Assembly (NCBI RefSeq): GCF_947502415.1 | Contig: NZ_CANMZV010000024.1 | Location: 1 to 64,000, forward strand | DNA: 64,000 nucleotides | Reading direction: 5' to 3' | Source of the DNA: an uncultured Photobacterium sp. | GTDB taxonomy: Bacteria > Pseudomonadota > Gammaproteobacteria > Enterobacterales > Vibrionaceae | Shown: positions 46,545-55,460 of the stretch, in pieces | Numbering within the stretch: the first letter of the stretch is position 1 | Layout: each line of letters begins with the position of its first letter | The notes under the pieces: generated by a model | The model's database searches: none | What the model was told of the DNA's origin: nothing | The model's input: only the letters and a program-made list of their open reading frames with translations | Program-made: the position numbers and the translations under genes

Positions 46545-47450
46545 ATGAAAATTGATCTATCCAGCATGGTAACGGAAAGCCGTAATGCCGCCAGCCAGCA
46601 AATCGATACACTTTCGACAATTGAGATGCTAAAGGTCATCAATGAGGAAGATAAAAAGGTCGCGTTGGCGATAGAACAGGTATTACCGCAAATCGCTCTG
46701 GCAGTTGATGTGATTGCGGCAGCTTTTCAGAGAGGTGGACGATTGATCTACAGCGGAGCCGGAACCTCGGGTCGGTTGGGCATTCTGGATGCCAGTGAGT
46801 GCCCGCCTACCTATGGCACTAAGCCGGAGCAGGTTATTGGCTTGATTGCCGGTGGTCATCAGGCGATTTTCAAAGCGGTAGAAAATGCCGAAGATAATCG
46901 GGTGCTGGGGGCGGACGATCTTAAAACGTTGGATTTCAATCATAATGATGTTCTGGTTGGGATCGCCGCTAGTGGCCGGACGCCTTATGTTCTGGGAGCG
47001 ATGGAATACGCGAAATCAGTCGGCGCAATAGTCGCTTGTATCAGCTGTAATCCACAAAGTGTGATGACTGAGAAAGCCGATATTAGTATTACGCCGGTCG
47101 TTGGTCCGGAAGTGGTAACAGGCTCTTCGCGCATGAAAGCTGGAACGGCACAGAAGTTGGTGCTGAATATGCTGACAACCGGAGCGATGATTCGAATTGG
47201 TAAAGTGTATGGCAACTTGATGGTTGATGTGGAAGCCACCAATGCCAAATTGGTTGAGCGCCAGAAGATGATTGTTATGGAAGCCACCGAGTGCAGCCGC
47301 GAAGACGCTGAGGCAGCCTTGATAGCGTGCAATGGTCACTGCAAGACTGCTATTGTAATGATTCTGGCTAAGTTATCGGCTAACGAGGCTAAATCATTGC
47401 TGGTACAAAACAACGGATTTATTCGTCAAGCCATTGCAGATAGTAACTAA
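46545..47450 (+). CDS. murQ: N-acetylmuramic acid 6-phosphate etherase
   Basis: This cytosolic enzyme removes D-lactate from MurNAc 6-phosphate to give GlcNAc 6-phosphate in cell-wall recycling. The 301 residues are full length. [21 protein letters not shown] is the SIS-fold sugar-phosphate site, [14 protein letters not shown] the second loop, and [21 protein letters not shown] the family signature. There is no murP phosphotransferase gene or anmK next to it, so the source of the substrate is encoded elsewhere. The ribosome site before ATG 46545 is weak. Confidence 0.94.
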   Translation: MKIDLSSMVTESRNAASQQIDTLSTIEMLKVINEEDKKVALAIEQVLPQIALAVDVIAAAFQRGGRLIYSGAGTSGRLGILDASECPPTYGTKPEQVIGLIAGGHQAIFKAVENAEDNRVLGADDLKTLDFNHNDVLVGIAASGRTPYVLGAMEYAKSVGAIVACISCNPQSVMTEKADISITPVVGPEVVTGSSRMKAGTAQKLVLNMLTTGAMIRIGKVYGNLMVDVEATNAKLVERQKMIVMEATECSREDAEAALIACNGHCKTAIVMILAKLSANEAKSLLVQNNGFIRQAIADSN

Positions 47451-47504
47451 GTTATTTTTAGCTCTTCGTCCTTAGATATAGGGAGAAGGGCTTTTAACTC
47501 TGTT

Positions 47505-47532
47505 CGAACCTCGAACCTCGAACCTCGAACCT
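47505..47532. repeat. Four tandem copies of CGAACCT
   Basis: The 7-bp unit CGAACCT repeats exactly four times (47505, 47512, 47519, 47526), then the array decays (AGGACCT). It runs up to the stop codon region of the minus-strand fusion gene at 47531. Confidence 0.9.
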
Positions 47533-49384
47533 AGGACCTAACATCCACATCCGTTTTAGGGGTACAGCAGCACGCTAGTGCCTTTCCTTCTTCCTTCTCA
47601 CCCGGTAACAGACCTGGGACATCGGGTTGCTCGACTTCTCCCGATTCAATGCTCACTTTGCATGCGCCGCAGAAACCGGCACGACAGCTGTTAGATACGG
47701 ATAATCCGGCATTTTCGGCCTGCTCTAGCAGGGTTTTCTGGTTATCTCCCAGGAATAGGTTGCCATCGAGGCTGATGGTAACAGTTTGGGTTTCCTCGAT
47801 ATTGCCTCTGGCTGGGCCGAAGGCTTCCTGATGGTAGTTGGTCTCATCGAGTCCGGCATTACGCAGTAGTCGTTTAGCTTCGGTCATGAAGGCGTCCGGG
47901 CCGCAGACAAACACTTGGCGCTCGGCAATGGCTGGTATGTACTTGAGGTGGCTTTCGGTAAGTCTTCCGCTCAGGCCATCCCAGTTTTCTTCCGGACGGC
48001 TGAGAACAAAGATAACTTTAAGCGGCGGGTACTTGGCGGCAAGAGCTGCCAGCTCCTGGCGGTATGGGATATCAGCCTGGCTACGGCACTGGTGGTGGAA
48101 TACCACATCTCGTACTTGATCGTGGTCAGCAAGATAGCGCAACATGGAGATCATTGGTGCTATCCCGCTACCAGCTGATAGCAGAAGTAACTTATCGGTG
48201 TGAAGTCCCAGGTGGAAGCTACCGTCAGGCTTTTCCGCAACCAAAGTATCACCGACCTGAAGGTTGTTATGGAGCCAGTTGGAGACTCGACCGTCGCTGA
48301 TCCGTTTGACTGAAATCGCATAGCGTCCAGGTCGTGACGGGCTGGAAGATAGAGTATAGCGGCGTGCCACATATTCACCGTTGATCTCGACCTGTAGTGG
48401 CAGGTGCTGACCAGGCTGGTAGGTAGGTAAAGTTTGCTGTTTGGCAGGCTCTAACCAGAATGTGCAAAAATCGCGTGCAATATCTTCACGTTCAACACAG
48501 GTTAGCGTCAGTTTGTCATCACCGTTATCTTCGTAGACTTCCTTGGGTTTGGTCTCCAGTACTTCAATTTTATCGCCGGCTTTAATCACACCTTCATTCA
48601 GGGAAACTAAATTTTGACCGAAGAAAACATCACCGGATTTGTCAGAGCGGAATTTCGACAAGGTTACTAATGGTTCTTTGAGCGGATGCGGTTCACCGGT
48701 TTCCGGATTAACGGTGGTCAGGATGCAACGAGCACAAGGCTTTACGGCTTCAAATTCCACTTCACCGATACGTACCCGTTTCCAGCTGTCTTCGGCAAAA
48801 GGTTCAGTACCGGAGACAACCAGGTTGGTACGGAACTGATCCATTGTATGTTTTTCCGTGCTGCGTTTATTCAGCGCTTCCAATGAAGCTTCGCTGATCA
48901 CCAGTAACGGATAACCATCGGCGAAGCTGACATTTTGCTGGATCTTGCTACGAACACGGTTGGATTGTTCGCCGGTGTAAAGCAGGCGAACTTCTTGACC
49001 GATGATATGGCTGAACCAGGCATCGGCTTTTGATGATGTGGTGTAAGCACAGAAGGTGTCGTTCCAAACGGTGGCATCAGCTTCATTCATTGAGAAGTCG
49101 GCATATTTCAGAACGAGTGGCGACATGCCGGGAAAGCTGAGGCTCAGGCCGTCAGGCAGAAGTGTGGCGCTGACTTTTACCAACTGCGGATATTTCCGCG
49201 CGGTAATCATGCTGCCATCTTTTTTTGCCACCATAAAGCGACGATCGAAACATAAGCCTTGTTTTTCGACCCAACTTTTCGACAGGCTGAGTCCGCTGAC
49301 AGATTTGACGGGGAAGACATTAATTTGCGACAAGTGCGGCGTTTGAGAAAGAACCGGTTTACCGGTAGGTGCTGACTGGCTCAC
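47531..49384 (-). CDS. MOSC domain / flavodoxin-type oxidoreductase / 2Fe-2S ferredoxin fusion
   Basis: One 617-residue chain with three parts. Residues 1-275 are a MOSC unit of the YcbX type (INVFPVKSVSGLSLSKSWVE; later VKPCARCILTTVNPETGE with the conserved Cys that meets the molybdenum cofactor). About 285-520 are an FAD/NAD(P)H reductase (RRYTLSSSPS for flavin; SAGSGIAPMISMLR and FVCGPDAFM for nicotinamide). About 535-617 are a plant-type ferredoxin with C-x4-C-x2-C (NSCRAGFCGACKVS) and a later Cys. YcbX acts with a reductase on N-hydroxylated bases; this fusion supplies the reductase in the same chain. The back half also resembles Hcr. It is monocistronic. Confidence 0.87.
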   Translation of the reverse strand: MSQSAPTGKPVLSQTPHLSQINVFPVKSVSGLSLSKSWVEKQGLCFDRRFMVAKKDGSMITARKYPQLVKVSATLLPDGLSLSFPGMSPLVLKYADFSMNEADATVWNDTFCAYTTSSKADAWFSHIIGQEVRLLYTGEQSNRVRSKIQQNVSFADGYPLLVISEASLEALNKRSTEKHTMDQFRTNLVVSGTEPFAEDSWKRVRIGEVEFEAVKPCARCILTTVNPETGEPHPLKEPLVTLSKFRSDKSGDVFFGQNLVSLNEGVIKAGDKIEVLETKPKEVYEDNGDDKLTLTCVEREDIARDFCTFWLEPAKQQTLPTYQPGQHLPLQVEINGEYVARRYTLSSSPSRPGRYAISVKRISDGRVSNWLHNNLQVGDTLVAEKPDGSFHLGLHTDKLLLLSAGSGIAPMISMLRYLADHDQVRDVVFHHQCRSQADIPYRQELAALAAKYPPLKVIFVLSRPEENWDGLSGRLTESHLKYIPAIAERQVFVCGPDAFMTEAKRLLRNAGLDETNYHQEAFGPARGNIEETQTVTISLDGNLFLGDNQKTLLEQAENAGLSVSNSCRAGFCGACKVSIESGEVEQPDVPGLLPGEKEEGKALACCCTPKTDVDVRS

Positions 49385-49501
49385 TGTAACTGTCCTTGCT
49401 GAGTGTTGTTTTATTTCGACGCCTTATTTTATCAGAGCTTGGCAGATGGTGAGTGTTACAGGGCGCGTAATTTGAGTATTTAAGGCCAGGGTTTGAAGAA
49501 A

Positions 49502-49551
49502 AAGCCCCTGAAAAATAGTCTTTTAGCTAAAGACTTCTTAAGCAGGGGCTT
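49502..49551 (-). terminator. Terminator of the sugar-phosphate transport operon
   Basis: AAGCCCCTG (49502-49510) pairs with CAGGGGCTT (49543-49551), with a second stem inside (AGTCTTT/AAAGACT). On the minus strand a T-rich stretch follows. It lies 17 bp after the afuC stop. Confidence 0.8.
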
Positions 49552-49568
49552 GTAATGGTGATCAAGAG

Positions 49569-50624
49569 TTAGCGTTTATCTGTCAGTAAGAACAAGTTGC
49601 TCGGATTAATTGTCAGATAAGCATGATCAGCCAGGTTGGCATCAAACTGAGACGAGTTTAGTTGTAACAGGAGCTGCTGGTCGTGCCAACGTACCGAGAC
49701 TTCGTACATTGATCCCATATATACTGCACTTTCAACGATGCATTGCTGGCAAGGTTCACCCTCGTGAGCTAACAAAATTGCCTCTGGGCGAACGCCGACC
49801 TGATAGCGGCCAGGCGCTTTGCCGTTAACAACATTCGGATCAGCCGGGATGCGATAGCCATTGATTTCAATATGCTGGTCATCGAAGTGCCCGGAGAAGA
49901 TGTTTGCATCCCCCATGAAGTTTGCCATAAACATTGAAGCCGGCGATTTATATAGCTCGTCAGGTGAACCTTCTTGCATGATATCCCCGTCTTTCATCAC
50001 GATGACGGTATCAGAAACCGCAAAGGCTTCAGCTTGGTCATGGGTAACATATAGCGACGTGATATTAAATTTTTGCTGCAACTCACGGATCGTTTCACGC
50101 ATATTACGTCTCAGGTTTGCATCCAGGTTACTTAGTGGCTCGTCAAATAGCAGTACCTTTGGCTTTAGTACTAAGGCGCGTGCCAGAGCAACACGCTGTT
50201 GCTGGCCGCCGGAGATCTGATCAACAAAGCGATTGCCCATGCCTTCGAGATCCACCAATTTCAGGGCTTCATCTACCCGTTGTTTGATTTCAGCGGCAGG
50301 TAGCTTGAGCATTTTTAGGCCGTAGCCGACATTGTCATGCAGTGACATGTGCGGGAACAGCGCGTAGGACTGGAATACCATACAGATGTCACGGTGCTGA
50401 ATAGAGGTGTTGGTAACATCTTCGCCGTCGATAAAGATCTGCCCGCTGGTGGGTTTTTCAAGACCTGCTACCAGACGAAGTACAGTGGTTTTGCCGCAGC
50501 CGGATGGGCCAAGGAGGGTAACCAGGCTGCCTTTTTTGATTTCGAGGTCAAGGTTGCCAATAACCGTGTTATCACCGAAGCGTTTGCAGACATTTTTTAG
50601 TACTACAAAGTTGTCATTTGCCAT
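49569..50624 (-). CDS. afuC: ABC transporter ATP-binding protein, AfuC-like (hexose-phosphate uptake)
   Basis: This is the ATPase subunit. Its 351 residues are normal for the Fbp/Afu/Pot type. Walker A is GPSGCGKTT at 39-47, the signature [14 protein letters not shown], Walker [13 protein letters not shown], and the His switch YVTHDQAEA. The C-terminal third is a regulatory TOBE domain (GVRPEAI). ATG 50624 is chosen: GGAG sits 9 nt upstream, while the ATG 15 bp earlier (50639) has none. It sits 17 bp after afuB. Iron or phosphonate uptake were also considered; the uhp-like genes upstream favour sugar phosphate. Confidence 0.85.
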   Translation of the reverse strand: MANDNFVVLKNVCKRFGDNTVIGNLDLEIKKGSLVTLLGPSGCGKTTVLRLVAGLEKPTSGQIFIDGEDVTNTSIQHRDICMVFQSYALFPHMSLHDNVGYGLKMLKLPAAEIKQRVDEALKLVDLEGMGNRFVDQISGGQQQRVALARALVLKPKVLLFDEPLSNLDANLRRNMRETIRELQQKFNITSLYVTHDQAEAFAVSDTVIVMKDGDIMQEGSPDELYKSPASMFMANFMGDANIFSGHFDDQHIEINGYRIPADPNVVNGKAPGRYQVGVRPEAILLAHEGEPCQQCIVESAVYMGSMYEVSVRWHDQQLLLQLNSSQFDANLADHAYLTINPSNLFLLTDKR

Positions 50625-50641
50625 GAGGAAGTTCTCCATTT

Positions 50642-52738
50642 TTATTCTTGATTGTTGGCTTTTGAACGCGAGACACGGGCTTCGCCGACAAGGAAATCAA
50701 AAGTTAGGATGATGCCAAGCATCACGAAAATCAGGACAGAGCCGTAGGCAATGGCAATCCCGTATTCACCATCTTCCACCCGGTTAAGGATGTATGAGGT
50801 GGCAACGCGGGTTTCTGGCGTTACCAGGAAGATGATGGCACTGACGGTTGTCATTGCACGGACAAAGCTGTAAATCAGCGTCGACAGAATCGCCGGACGC
50901 AGCAGCGGGATAAGGATATGGATAATGGTCTTGAACGAGTTGGCACGCAGGCTCAGCGAGGCTTCGTCAAGCGATTTATCGAGCTGGCCCAGTCCGGCCA
51001 CACCGGCACGGATCCCCACCGGCACGTTACGCATTACCATTGAAATAACCACAATAGCAGCGGTGCCTGTCAGATAAACCGGCGCATCGTTGAATGCCAG
51101 GATATAGGAAACGCCAGCAACAGTGCCCGGAACGGCGAAGCAGAGCATGGTGGCGAATTCGATCACTTTCTTACCGTGGAACTGCTGGCGCACCACAATA
51201 TAGGCAATCAGCAGGCCGAATAAAGCAGTAATAGGCGCGGCAATACCGGCGTAAGTCATCGTGGTTATCAGCGATGGCCAGGCGCCTTCGCCCATACCAA
51301 GGCCGAACAGGTTAATGTAGTTATCCAGAGTCAGGCTGTAATCAACCCCCCAGTTAACGGTAAAACTGCCGTAAACGATGCTGCCGTAGAGCAGGACATT
51401 AAAGGCCATCCAGAAATACAAGGTACCTGAAACACCGTGCTTCAGTGTTGTCGGTAGTGGCTGGACGTCGCCACGGTAGGATTTACCCGAGATGGTGACG
51501 TAAGAGCGTTTGCCGATCCAGACATATTGGATCACAAAGATTGCAAGTGAGAACAGGAGCAATACGGCACCTAGAGTACTGGCTGATGCGTAGTCCAGTT
51601 GCGCTCCGGCGATATAGAAGTAGATTTGGGTTGCCAGAACATCGAAGCTGCCGCCAAGTACTAACGGGTTACTGAAATCAGCCAGTGACTGGACGAAGAT
51701 GATCAGGAACGAGTTGGCCAGTGCTGGTTTTAGCAGCGGCATAACTATTTTGAAGAAAGTCTGGTAGCGGTTAGCTCGCAGGGTGTAGGACGCTTCTTCA
51801 AGGGACGGGTGTAGAGATTTCATTGCGCCGTCGAGGATCATAAATGACATAGGTGAGAAAGCCAGTACCTGTGCCATCCAGATCCCGGTGAAACCATAGA
51901 GCCAGTTAGTGTGCTGCAGACCGAACCAGTCAACCATTAGCTCGGTGATATAACCTGAGCGGCCAAGCATTAGGGTAACACCCAGGCCGACAACAAAGGG
52001 TGGTGTAACGATAGGAAGAATTGAAAAAATTCGGGCAATGAACGCAGAGCGCTTGGCTATACGGGTGGTGTAGATAGCGAAGATCAGGCCGAAGAAAGTG
52101 GCGGTAATACCAACAGATGTACCCAGGGTTATGGAGTTAAGAATGATCTGGATGATTTGCGAGCGGGTAAGAATGACGACAAATTGCCACATCACAAAGT
52201 TGCCCATTTCGTCTTCAAACATCGGGACGAAAATGGCAACACTTGGATAGATGATAAAAATAGTGATCAGCGAAACAATGCTGACCAGAGCTCCGATAAC
52301 AAAGATATCACCGCCAAGGTATTCAAGCCGGGCAAGTGCCATCGTCAGGATACAGCCAAGAGCGATAAACAAGACAATGCTGGCATAGCCTAGCCCTTGT
52401 TCGGTGTGCCATGAGGTGAACAGGGTAAACAGCATACAGAAGCCGGTATAACCGATGTCGAACTGATGGCGTTTTCTGGCGTATTTGTTCTGAGCCTGAA
52501 GCGGTCGGATCAGCAGAGCCAATGGTAGGCTGAACCATAGCCATGAAATATTCATGCTGCTCCAGCCCATGGCCTCTTTGAATTCCTGCGAGGTTGATTC
52601 AAGCAGACCATAATCAAGGGCGAAGGAAGGCAGGAGCACGAAAGCCCCGACTAACGCGATGAGCCAGTAAAACACAGGATCGCGCCGTTCTGAACTTTGG
52701 AGCTGTCTTGACGGAATGTCAGCGGCTAAGTCATTCAT
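50642..52738 (-). CDS. afuB: ABC transporter permease, AfuB-like (two fused permease halves)
   Basis: This inner-membrane permease has 698 residues. Two BPD_transp_1 halves are joined in one chain, as in FbpB/AfuB: the first spans about 205-420 and the second about 480-690. Each has an EAA loop: [20 protein letters not shown] in the first and [20 protein letters not shown] in the second. The N-terminal 200 residues add about six more helices. No frame damage is visible. The gap to afuA is 133 bp and carries two inverted repeats, an arrangement often used to raise binding-protein output over permease. Confidence 0.87.
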   Translation of the reverse strand: MNDLAADIPSRQLQSSERRDPVFYWLIALVGAFVLLPSFALDYGLLESTSQEFKEAMGWSSMNISWLWFSLPLALLIRPLQAQNKYARKRHQFDIGYTGFCMLFTLFTSWHTEQGLGYASIVLFIALGCILTMALARLEYLGGDIFVIGALVSIVSLITIFIIYPSVAIFVPMFEDEMGNFVMWQFVVILTRSQIIQIILNSITLGTSVGITATFFGLIFAIYTTRIAKRSAFIARIFSILPIVTPPFVVGLGVTLMLGRSGYITELMVDWFGLQHTNWLYGFTGIWMAQVLAFSPMSFMILDGAMKSLHPSLEEASYTLRANRYQTFFKIVMPLLKPALANSFLIIFVQSLADFSNPLVLGGSFDVLATQIYFYIAGAQLDYASASTLGAVLLLFSLAIFVIQYVWIGKRSYVTISGKSYRGDVQPLPTTLKHGVSGTLYFWMAFNVLLYGSIVYGSFTVNWGVDYSLTLDNYINLFGLGMGEGAWPSLITTMTYAGIAAPITALFGLLIAYIVVRQQFHGKKVIEFATMLCFAVPGTVAGVSYILAFNDAPVYLTGTAAIVVISMVMRNVPVGIRAGVAGLGQLDKSLDEASLSLRANSFKTIIHILIPLLRPAILSTLIYSFVRAMTTVSAIIFLVTPETRVATSYILNRVEDGEYGIAIAYGSVLIFVMLGIILTFDFLVGEARVSRSKANNQE

Positions 52739-52795
52739 TGTTTGATACCAATTATATTTGTTGGTGTGTTGCTGATTTCAGGGTGCACGAAGCCC

Positions 52796-52850
52796 CGAGA
52801 AATCATCTTGTACTTCTCGTGTGGAGCAATGAGCAGCTGTCAGCTGCTCA
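52796..52850. repeat. Inverted repeats in the afuA-afuB gap
   Basis: CGAGAA (52796-52801) faces TTCTCG (52814-52819), and TGAGCAGCTG (52830-52839) faces CAGCTGCTCA (52841-52850) with a single central base, a perfect 10-bp palindrome. They lie just after the afuA stop on the minus strand, so the transcript can form hairpins that stabilise the afuA message or partly stop transcription. Confidence 0.7.
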
Positions 52851-52871
52851 TATTTCGGGTGAGACTGGCGG

Positions 52872-53906
52872 TTATTCGCCCATCTTGACGACGTTAACCC
52901 ACTTGTTGATCAGGCGCTTACGTTCATCGGAAGAACCGTAGGTTTCCATGTCGTAGTTAATTAGCGAAAGTTTCTTCGGATCCAGTGCGTTAGGTGATTG
53001 CTCTGCGGCAGTATTGGTTAGAATTTGGAAGGATTTGCCTTTCTGCCATGCCAGCTGCTGACCTTCTTTAGACAGTACCCAGTCAACAAACAGCTTGGCG
53101 TTATCCATGTTACGGGCACCTTTGATGATGCTGACGCCGCCGATTTCGTATCCTGTACCTTCACATGGGGAAATCAGTTCAAGCGGAGCACCTTTAGATT
53201 GCTCCAGCGAGTAGTCATGCAGGAAGCCGATACCAATAGCGATTTCACCGCGTGCAGAGTTACGGGAAGGTGTCACACCGGATTTAGTGTACTGCGAAAT
53301 GTTTTTGTCGAGTTGCTTGAAGTAATCAAATGCCTTGTCTTCATCCCAAAGCTGGATAAAGGTTGCCAGTGCGGTGTAGGCCGTACCAGAACTTTGCGGG
53401 TCAGCTATTTGGATTTCTTCTTTGTACTCAGGCTTGGTCAGGTCATTCCAGCAACGCGGAATTGGCAGGCCTTTTTCTGCAAGGCGTTCGGTGTTGACGC
53501 CGAAACCAAGGATGCCCATGTAAACAGCAGAGGAGTAGTTGCCTTTGCGTTTGGCCGGATCGCGGAATTTCTCCATGATGTTGTTCAGCTCAGGCGACTT
53601 ATAGGCTGCCAGTAGATCCATTTCACCAGCCTGTGACTGTGGATCCAGAGTGCCGCCGTACCAGACGTCAGCGCGGGGGTTCTTTCTTTCGGCCTGGATT
53701 TTTGCCAGGGTGCTGCCCGATCCGTTACGGACAAACGAAGTTTTCACGTCATACTTTTCAGAAAAGGCCTTGGTTTCAGCTTCACACATGGCGTTGGTTG
53801 CGCTGCAGTAAACAACCAGACGACCTTGTGCCATAACCTGGGGAGCTGCCATGGCTGAACCAAGAATGCAGGCTGCAAGCAGGCTGCGTTTAGTTTTTGC
53901 TTTCAT
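52872..53906 (-). CDS. afuA: Periplasmic binding protein, AfuA-like (hexose-phosphate type)
   Basis: The 344-residue exported binding protein has a signal peptide of about 26 residues (LLAACILGSAMAAPQVMAQ). RLVVYCSATNAMCEAETKAF begins the mature fold. DVWYGGTLDPQSQAGE and ADPQSSGTAYTAL are typical of the Fbp/AfuA cluster. FbpA proteins for iron have a Tyr-Tyr pair near the C terminus; I see no such pair (INYDMETYGSS), which fits a sugar-phosphate ligand better. Actinobacillus and Citrobacter AfuA bind hexose phosphates. The gap after uhpC (138 bp) contains an inverted repeat, so the gene may have its own promoter. Confidence 0.87.
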   Translation of the reverse strand: MKAKTKRSLLAACILGSAMAAPQVMAQGRLVVYCSATNAMCEAETKAFSEKYDVKTSFVRNGSGSTLAKIQAERKNPRADVWYGGTLDPQSQAGEMDLLAAYKSPELNNIMEKFRDPAKRKGNYSSAVYMGILGFGVNTERLAEKGLPIPRCWNDLTKPEYKEEIQIADPQSSGTAYTALATFIQLWDEDKAFDYFKQLDKNISQYTKSGVTPSRNSARGEIAIGIGFLHDYSLEQSKGAPLELISPCEGTGYEIGGVSIIKGARNMDNAKLFVDWVLSKEGQQLAWQKGKSFQILTNTAAEQSPNALDPKKLSLINYDMETYGSSDERKRLINKWVNVVKMGE

Positions 53907-53970
53907 TATTATTTCCTCTGCTTTTTATTGGAGCCCGATGCCAGAGTTCACAGGTAGGAAACACCGGGCT

Positions 53971-53992
53971 TTTACCGCCACCTTGCGGTAAA
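53971..53992. promoter_or_regulatory. Inverted repeat upstream of afuA
   Basis: TTTACCGC (53971-53978) faces GCGGTAAA (53985-53992) across 6 bp, 65 bp before the afuA start. It could be an operator (for example for the UhpA-like regulator) or a weak hairpin after uhpC. There is no T tract on the minus strand. Confidence 0.5.
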
Positions 53993-54044
53993 TCTTTATT
54001 CGCAGGCGAAACGGTAGCGGCAGGAGGAAAGAAAGCCCTGAATG

Positions 54045-55370
54045 CTATAACGCAGCTACAGTTCGCTGTTGTGCTTTGATGAAAGGCAGGATCAGCAGGC
54101 CGATAGAAGCGGCGGCCAGAGTGATAACGCTGAAGAAACCTTCCCAGCTAAATTGTTCGATAATCAGTGATACCGGATAACTGGCCAGTGCTGCACCAAG
54201 GTAGCCGAACAGGCCGACAAACCCGGTGGCCGTGCCCGCGACATCTTTGTGCGAACACTCGGCTGCAGCCATTCCAATCATCATTTGTGGTCCGAAGACA
54301 AAAAATCCGATAGCAAAGAAGCATCCTGACAGTACGGCAAAGTTGTCCATCGGTGTTAGCCATAATGCCGCGACGGAAATAAAAATCCCCAGTGCAAAAA
54401 TCAGGTTCATCGGTGCCCGGTTACCGCGGAAGAAACGGTCTGAGCCCCAGCCGCCAAATAGTGACCCGAGAAAGCCGCCGACCTCAAACATAGAGACTGC
54501 CGTATTGGCGGTCAGCAGGTCGAAACCGTGGCGTTCGGTCAGGTATAGGTTGCCCCAGTCATTGACGGCAATCCGCACCACATAGACCAGCAAATAAGAA
54601 CTGCACAGCAGCCAGATGTATTTATTGCCGACTACATACGTAGCCAGGATCTGGCGGAAACTGAGCTCTTTTCCTTCCTTCTCCTGTTGCAGCTCCAGCT
54701 CATCGTTGCGCCATTGCCCGATGGTTGGCAGCCCCATGGTGGAAGGCTTGTCCCGCATGTGGAAACAGAGCATCAGGCCAACCATGATCCCGACAGTTCC
54801 CGGGATGATAAATCCGTAACGCCAGCCCCAGTTGAGGGCGGCAAAGCCGATAAACAGTGGAACCAGCGCACCACCTAAGTTGTGGCAGGTATTCCATATC
54901 GACCACCAGAAACCCCGCTCGGAACGTGAGTACCAGGTTGTGAGCAGCTTGGCGCAGGGCGGCCAGCCCCAGCCCTGAAAAAAGGCATTTAAAGTCCAGA
55001 GCACTGCGAATACCGCCAGTGAGGAACTCATACCAAAGCAGATGTTAATCAGTCCGGTTGCCATCAGTCCCAATCCCATGAAATAACTTGGATTGGACTG
55101 GTCACTCACCATGCCTGAAATAAATTTTGAAATTCCGTAAGTGATGTAAAACAGGGTGCCGAGAAAACCGATATCGGAGTGAGTCAGACTGAGATCCGCC
55201 AGCATAGCCGGCATGGCGAAATTCAGGCTTTTGCGGGTGAAATAAAATACCCCGTAGCCGATATACATCGAGAACATTAAATGCAGCCGCCAGTGTTTAT
55301 AGGTAGCATCAATCCGCTGTTTATCCGTTATTGTTTGTGCGGGTTGTGCTGATGTAAGAAAGCCCATCAT
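54045..55370 (-). CDS. uhpC: MFS sugar-phosphate sensor/transporter, UhpC-like
   Basis: This 441-residue member of the organophosphate:phosphate antiporter group has twelve membrane helices. FTRKSLNFAMPAMLADLSLT in the first half has the Lys/Arg of the phosphate-binding region, and FFQGWGWPPCAKLLTTWYSR is the group's signature. WGWRYGFIIPG is also present. In E. coli, UhpC senses external glucose 6-phosphate and activates UhpB, while UhpT transports. Here no second MFS gene is present and an ABC importer follows, so UhpC is most likely the sensor. It is 90 bp after uhpB. Confidence 0.88.
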   Translation of the reverse strand: MMGFLTSAQPAQTITDKQRIDATYKHWRLHLMFSMYIGYGVFYFTRKSLNFAMPAMLADLSLTHSDIGFLGTLFYITYGISKFISGMVSDQSNPSYFMGLGLMATGLINICFGMSSSLAVFAVLWTLNAFFQGWGWPPCAKLLTTWYSRSERGFWWSIWNTCHNLGGALVPLFIGFAALNWGWRYGFIIPGTVGIMVGLMLCFHMRDKPSTMGLPTIGQWRNDELELQQEKEGKELSFRQILATYVVGNKYIWLLCSSYLLVYVVRIAVNDWGNLYLTERHGFDLLTANTAVSMFEVGGFLGSLFGGWGSDRFFRGNRAPMNLIFALGIFISVAALWLTPMDNFAVLSGCFFAIGFFVFGPQMMIGMAAAECSHKDVAGTATGFVGLFGYLGAALASYPVSLIIEQFSWEGFFSVITLAAASIGLLILPFIKAQQRTVAAL

Positions 55371-55460
55371 GGCAGCACGTTCTCCTTGTTGCTGAATAGA
55401 TAGTAAGTAATCGAATACAGAAATGAATGAGACAGGTTTTTAAATCCCTAGGAAAAATTC

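Noticed and set aside
49569-53906. ABC genes as an iron(III) or aminoethylphosphonate importer
   Set aside because: The UhpABC-like genes in the same run and the lack of an FbpA-type Tyr-Tyr pair in the binding protein favour sugar phosphate; not fully excluded.
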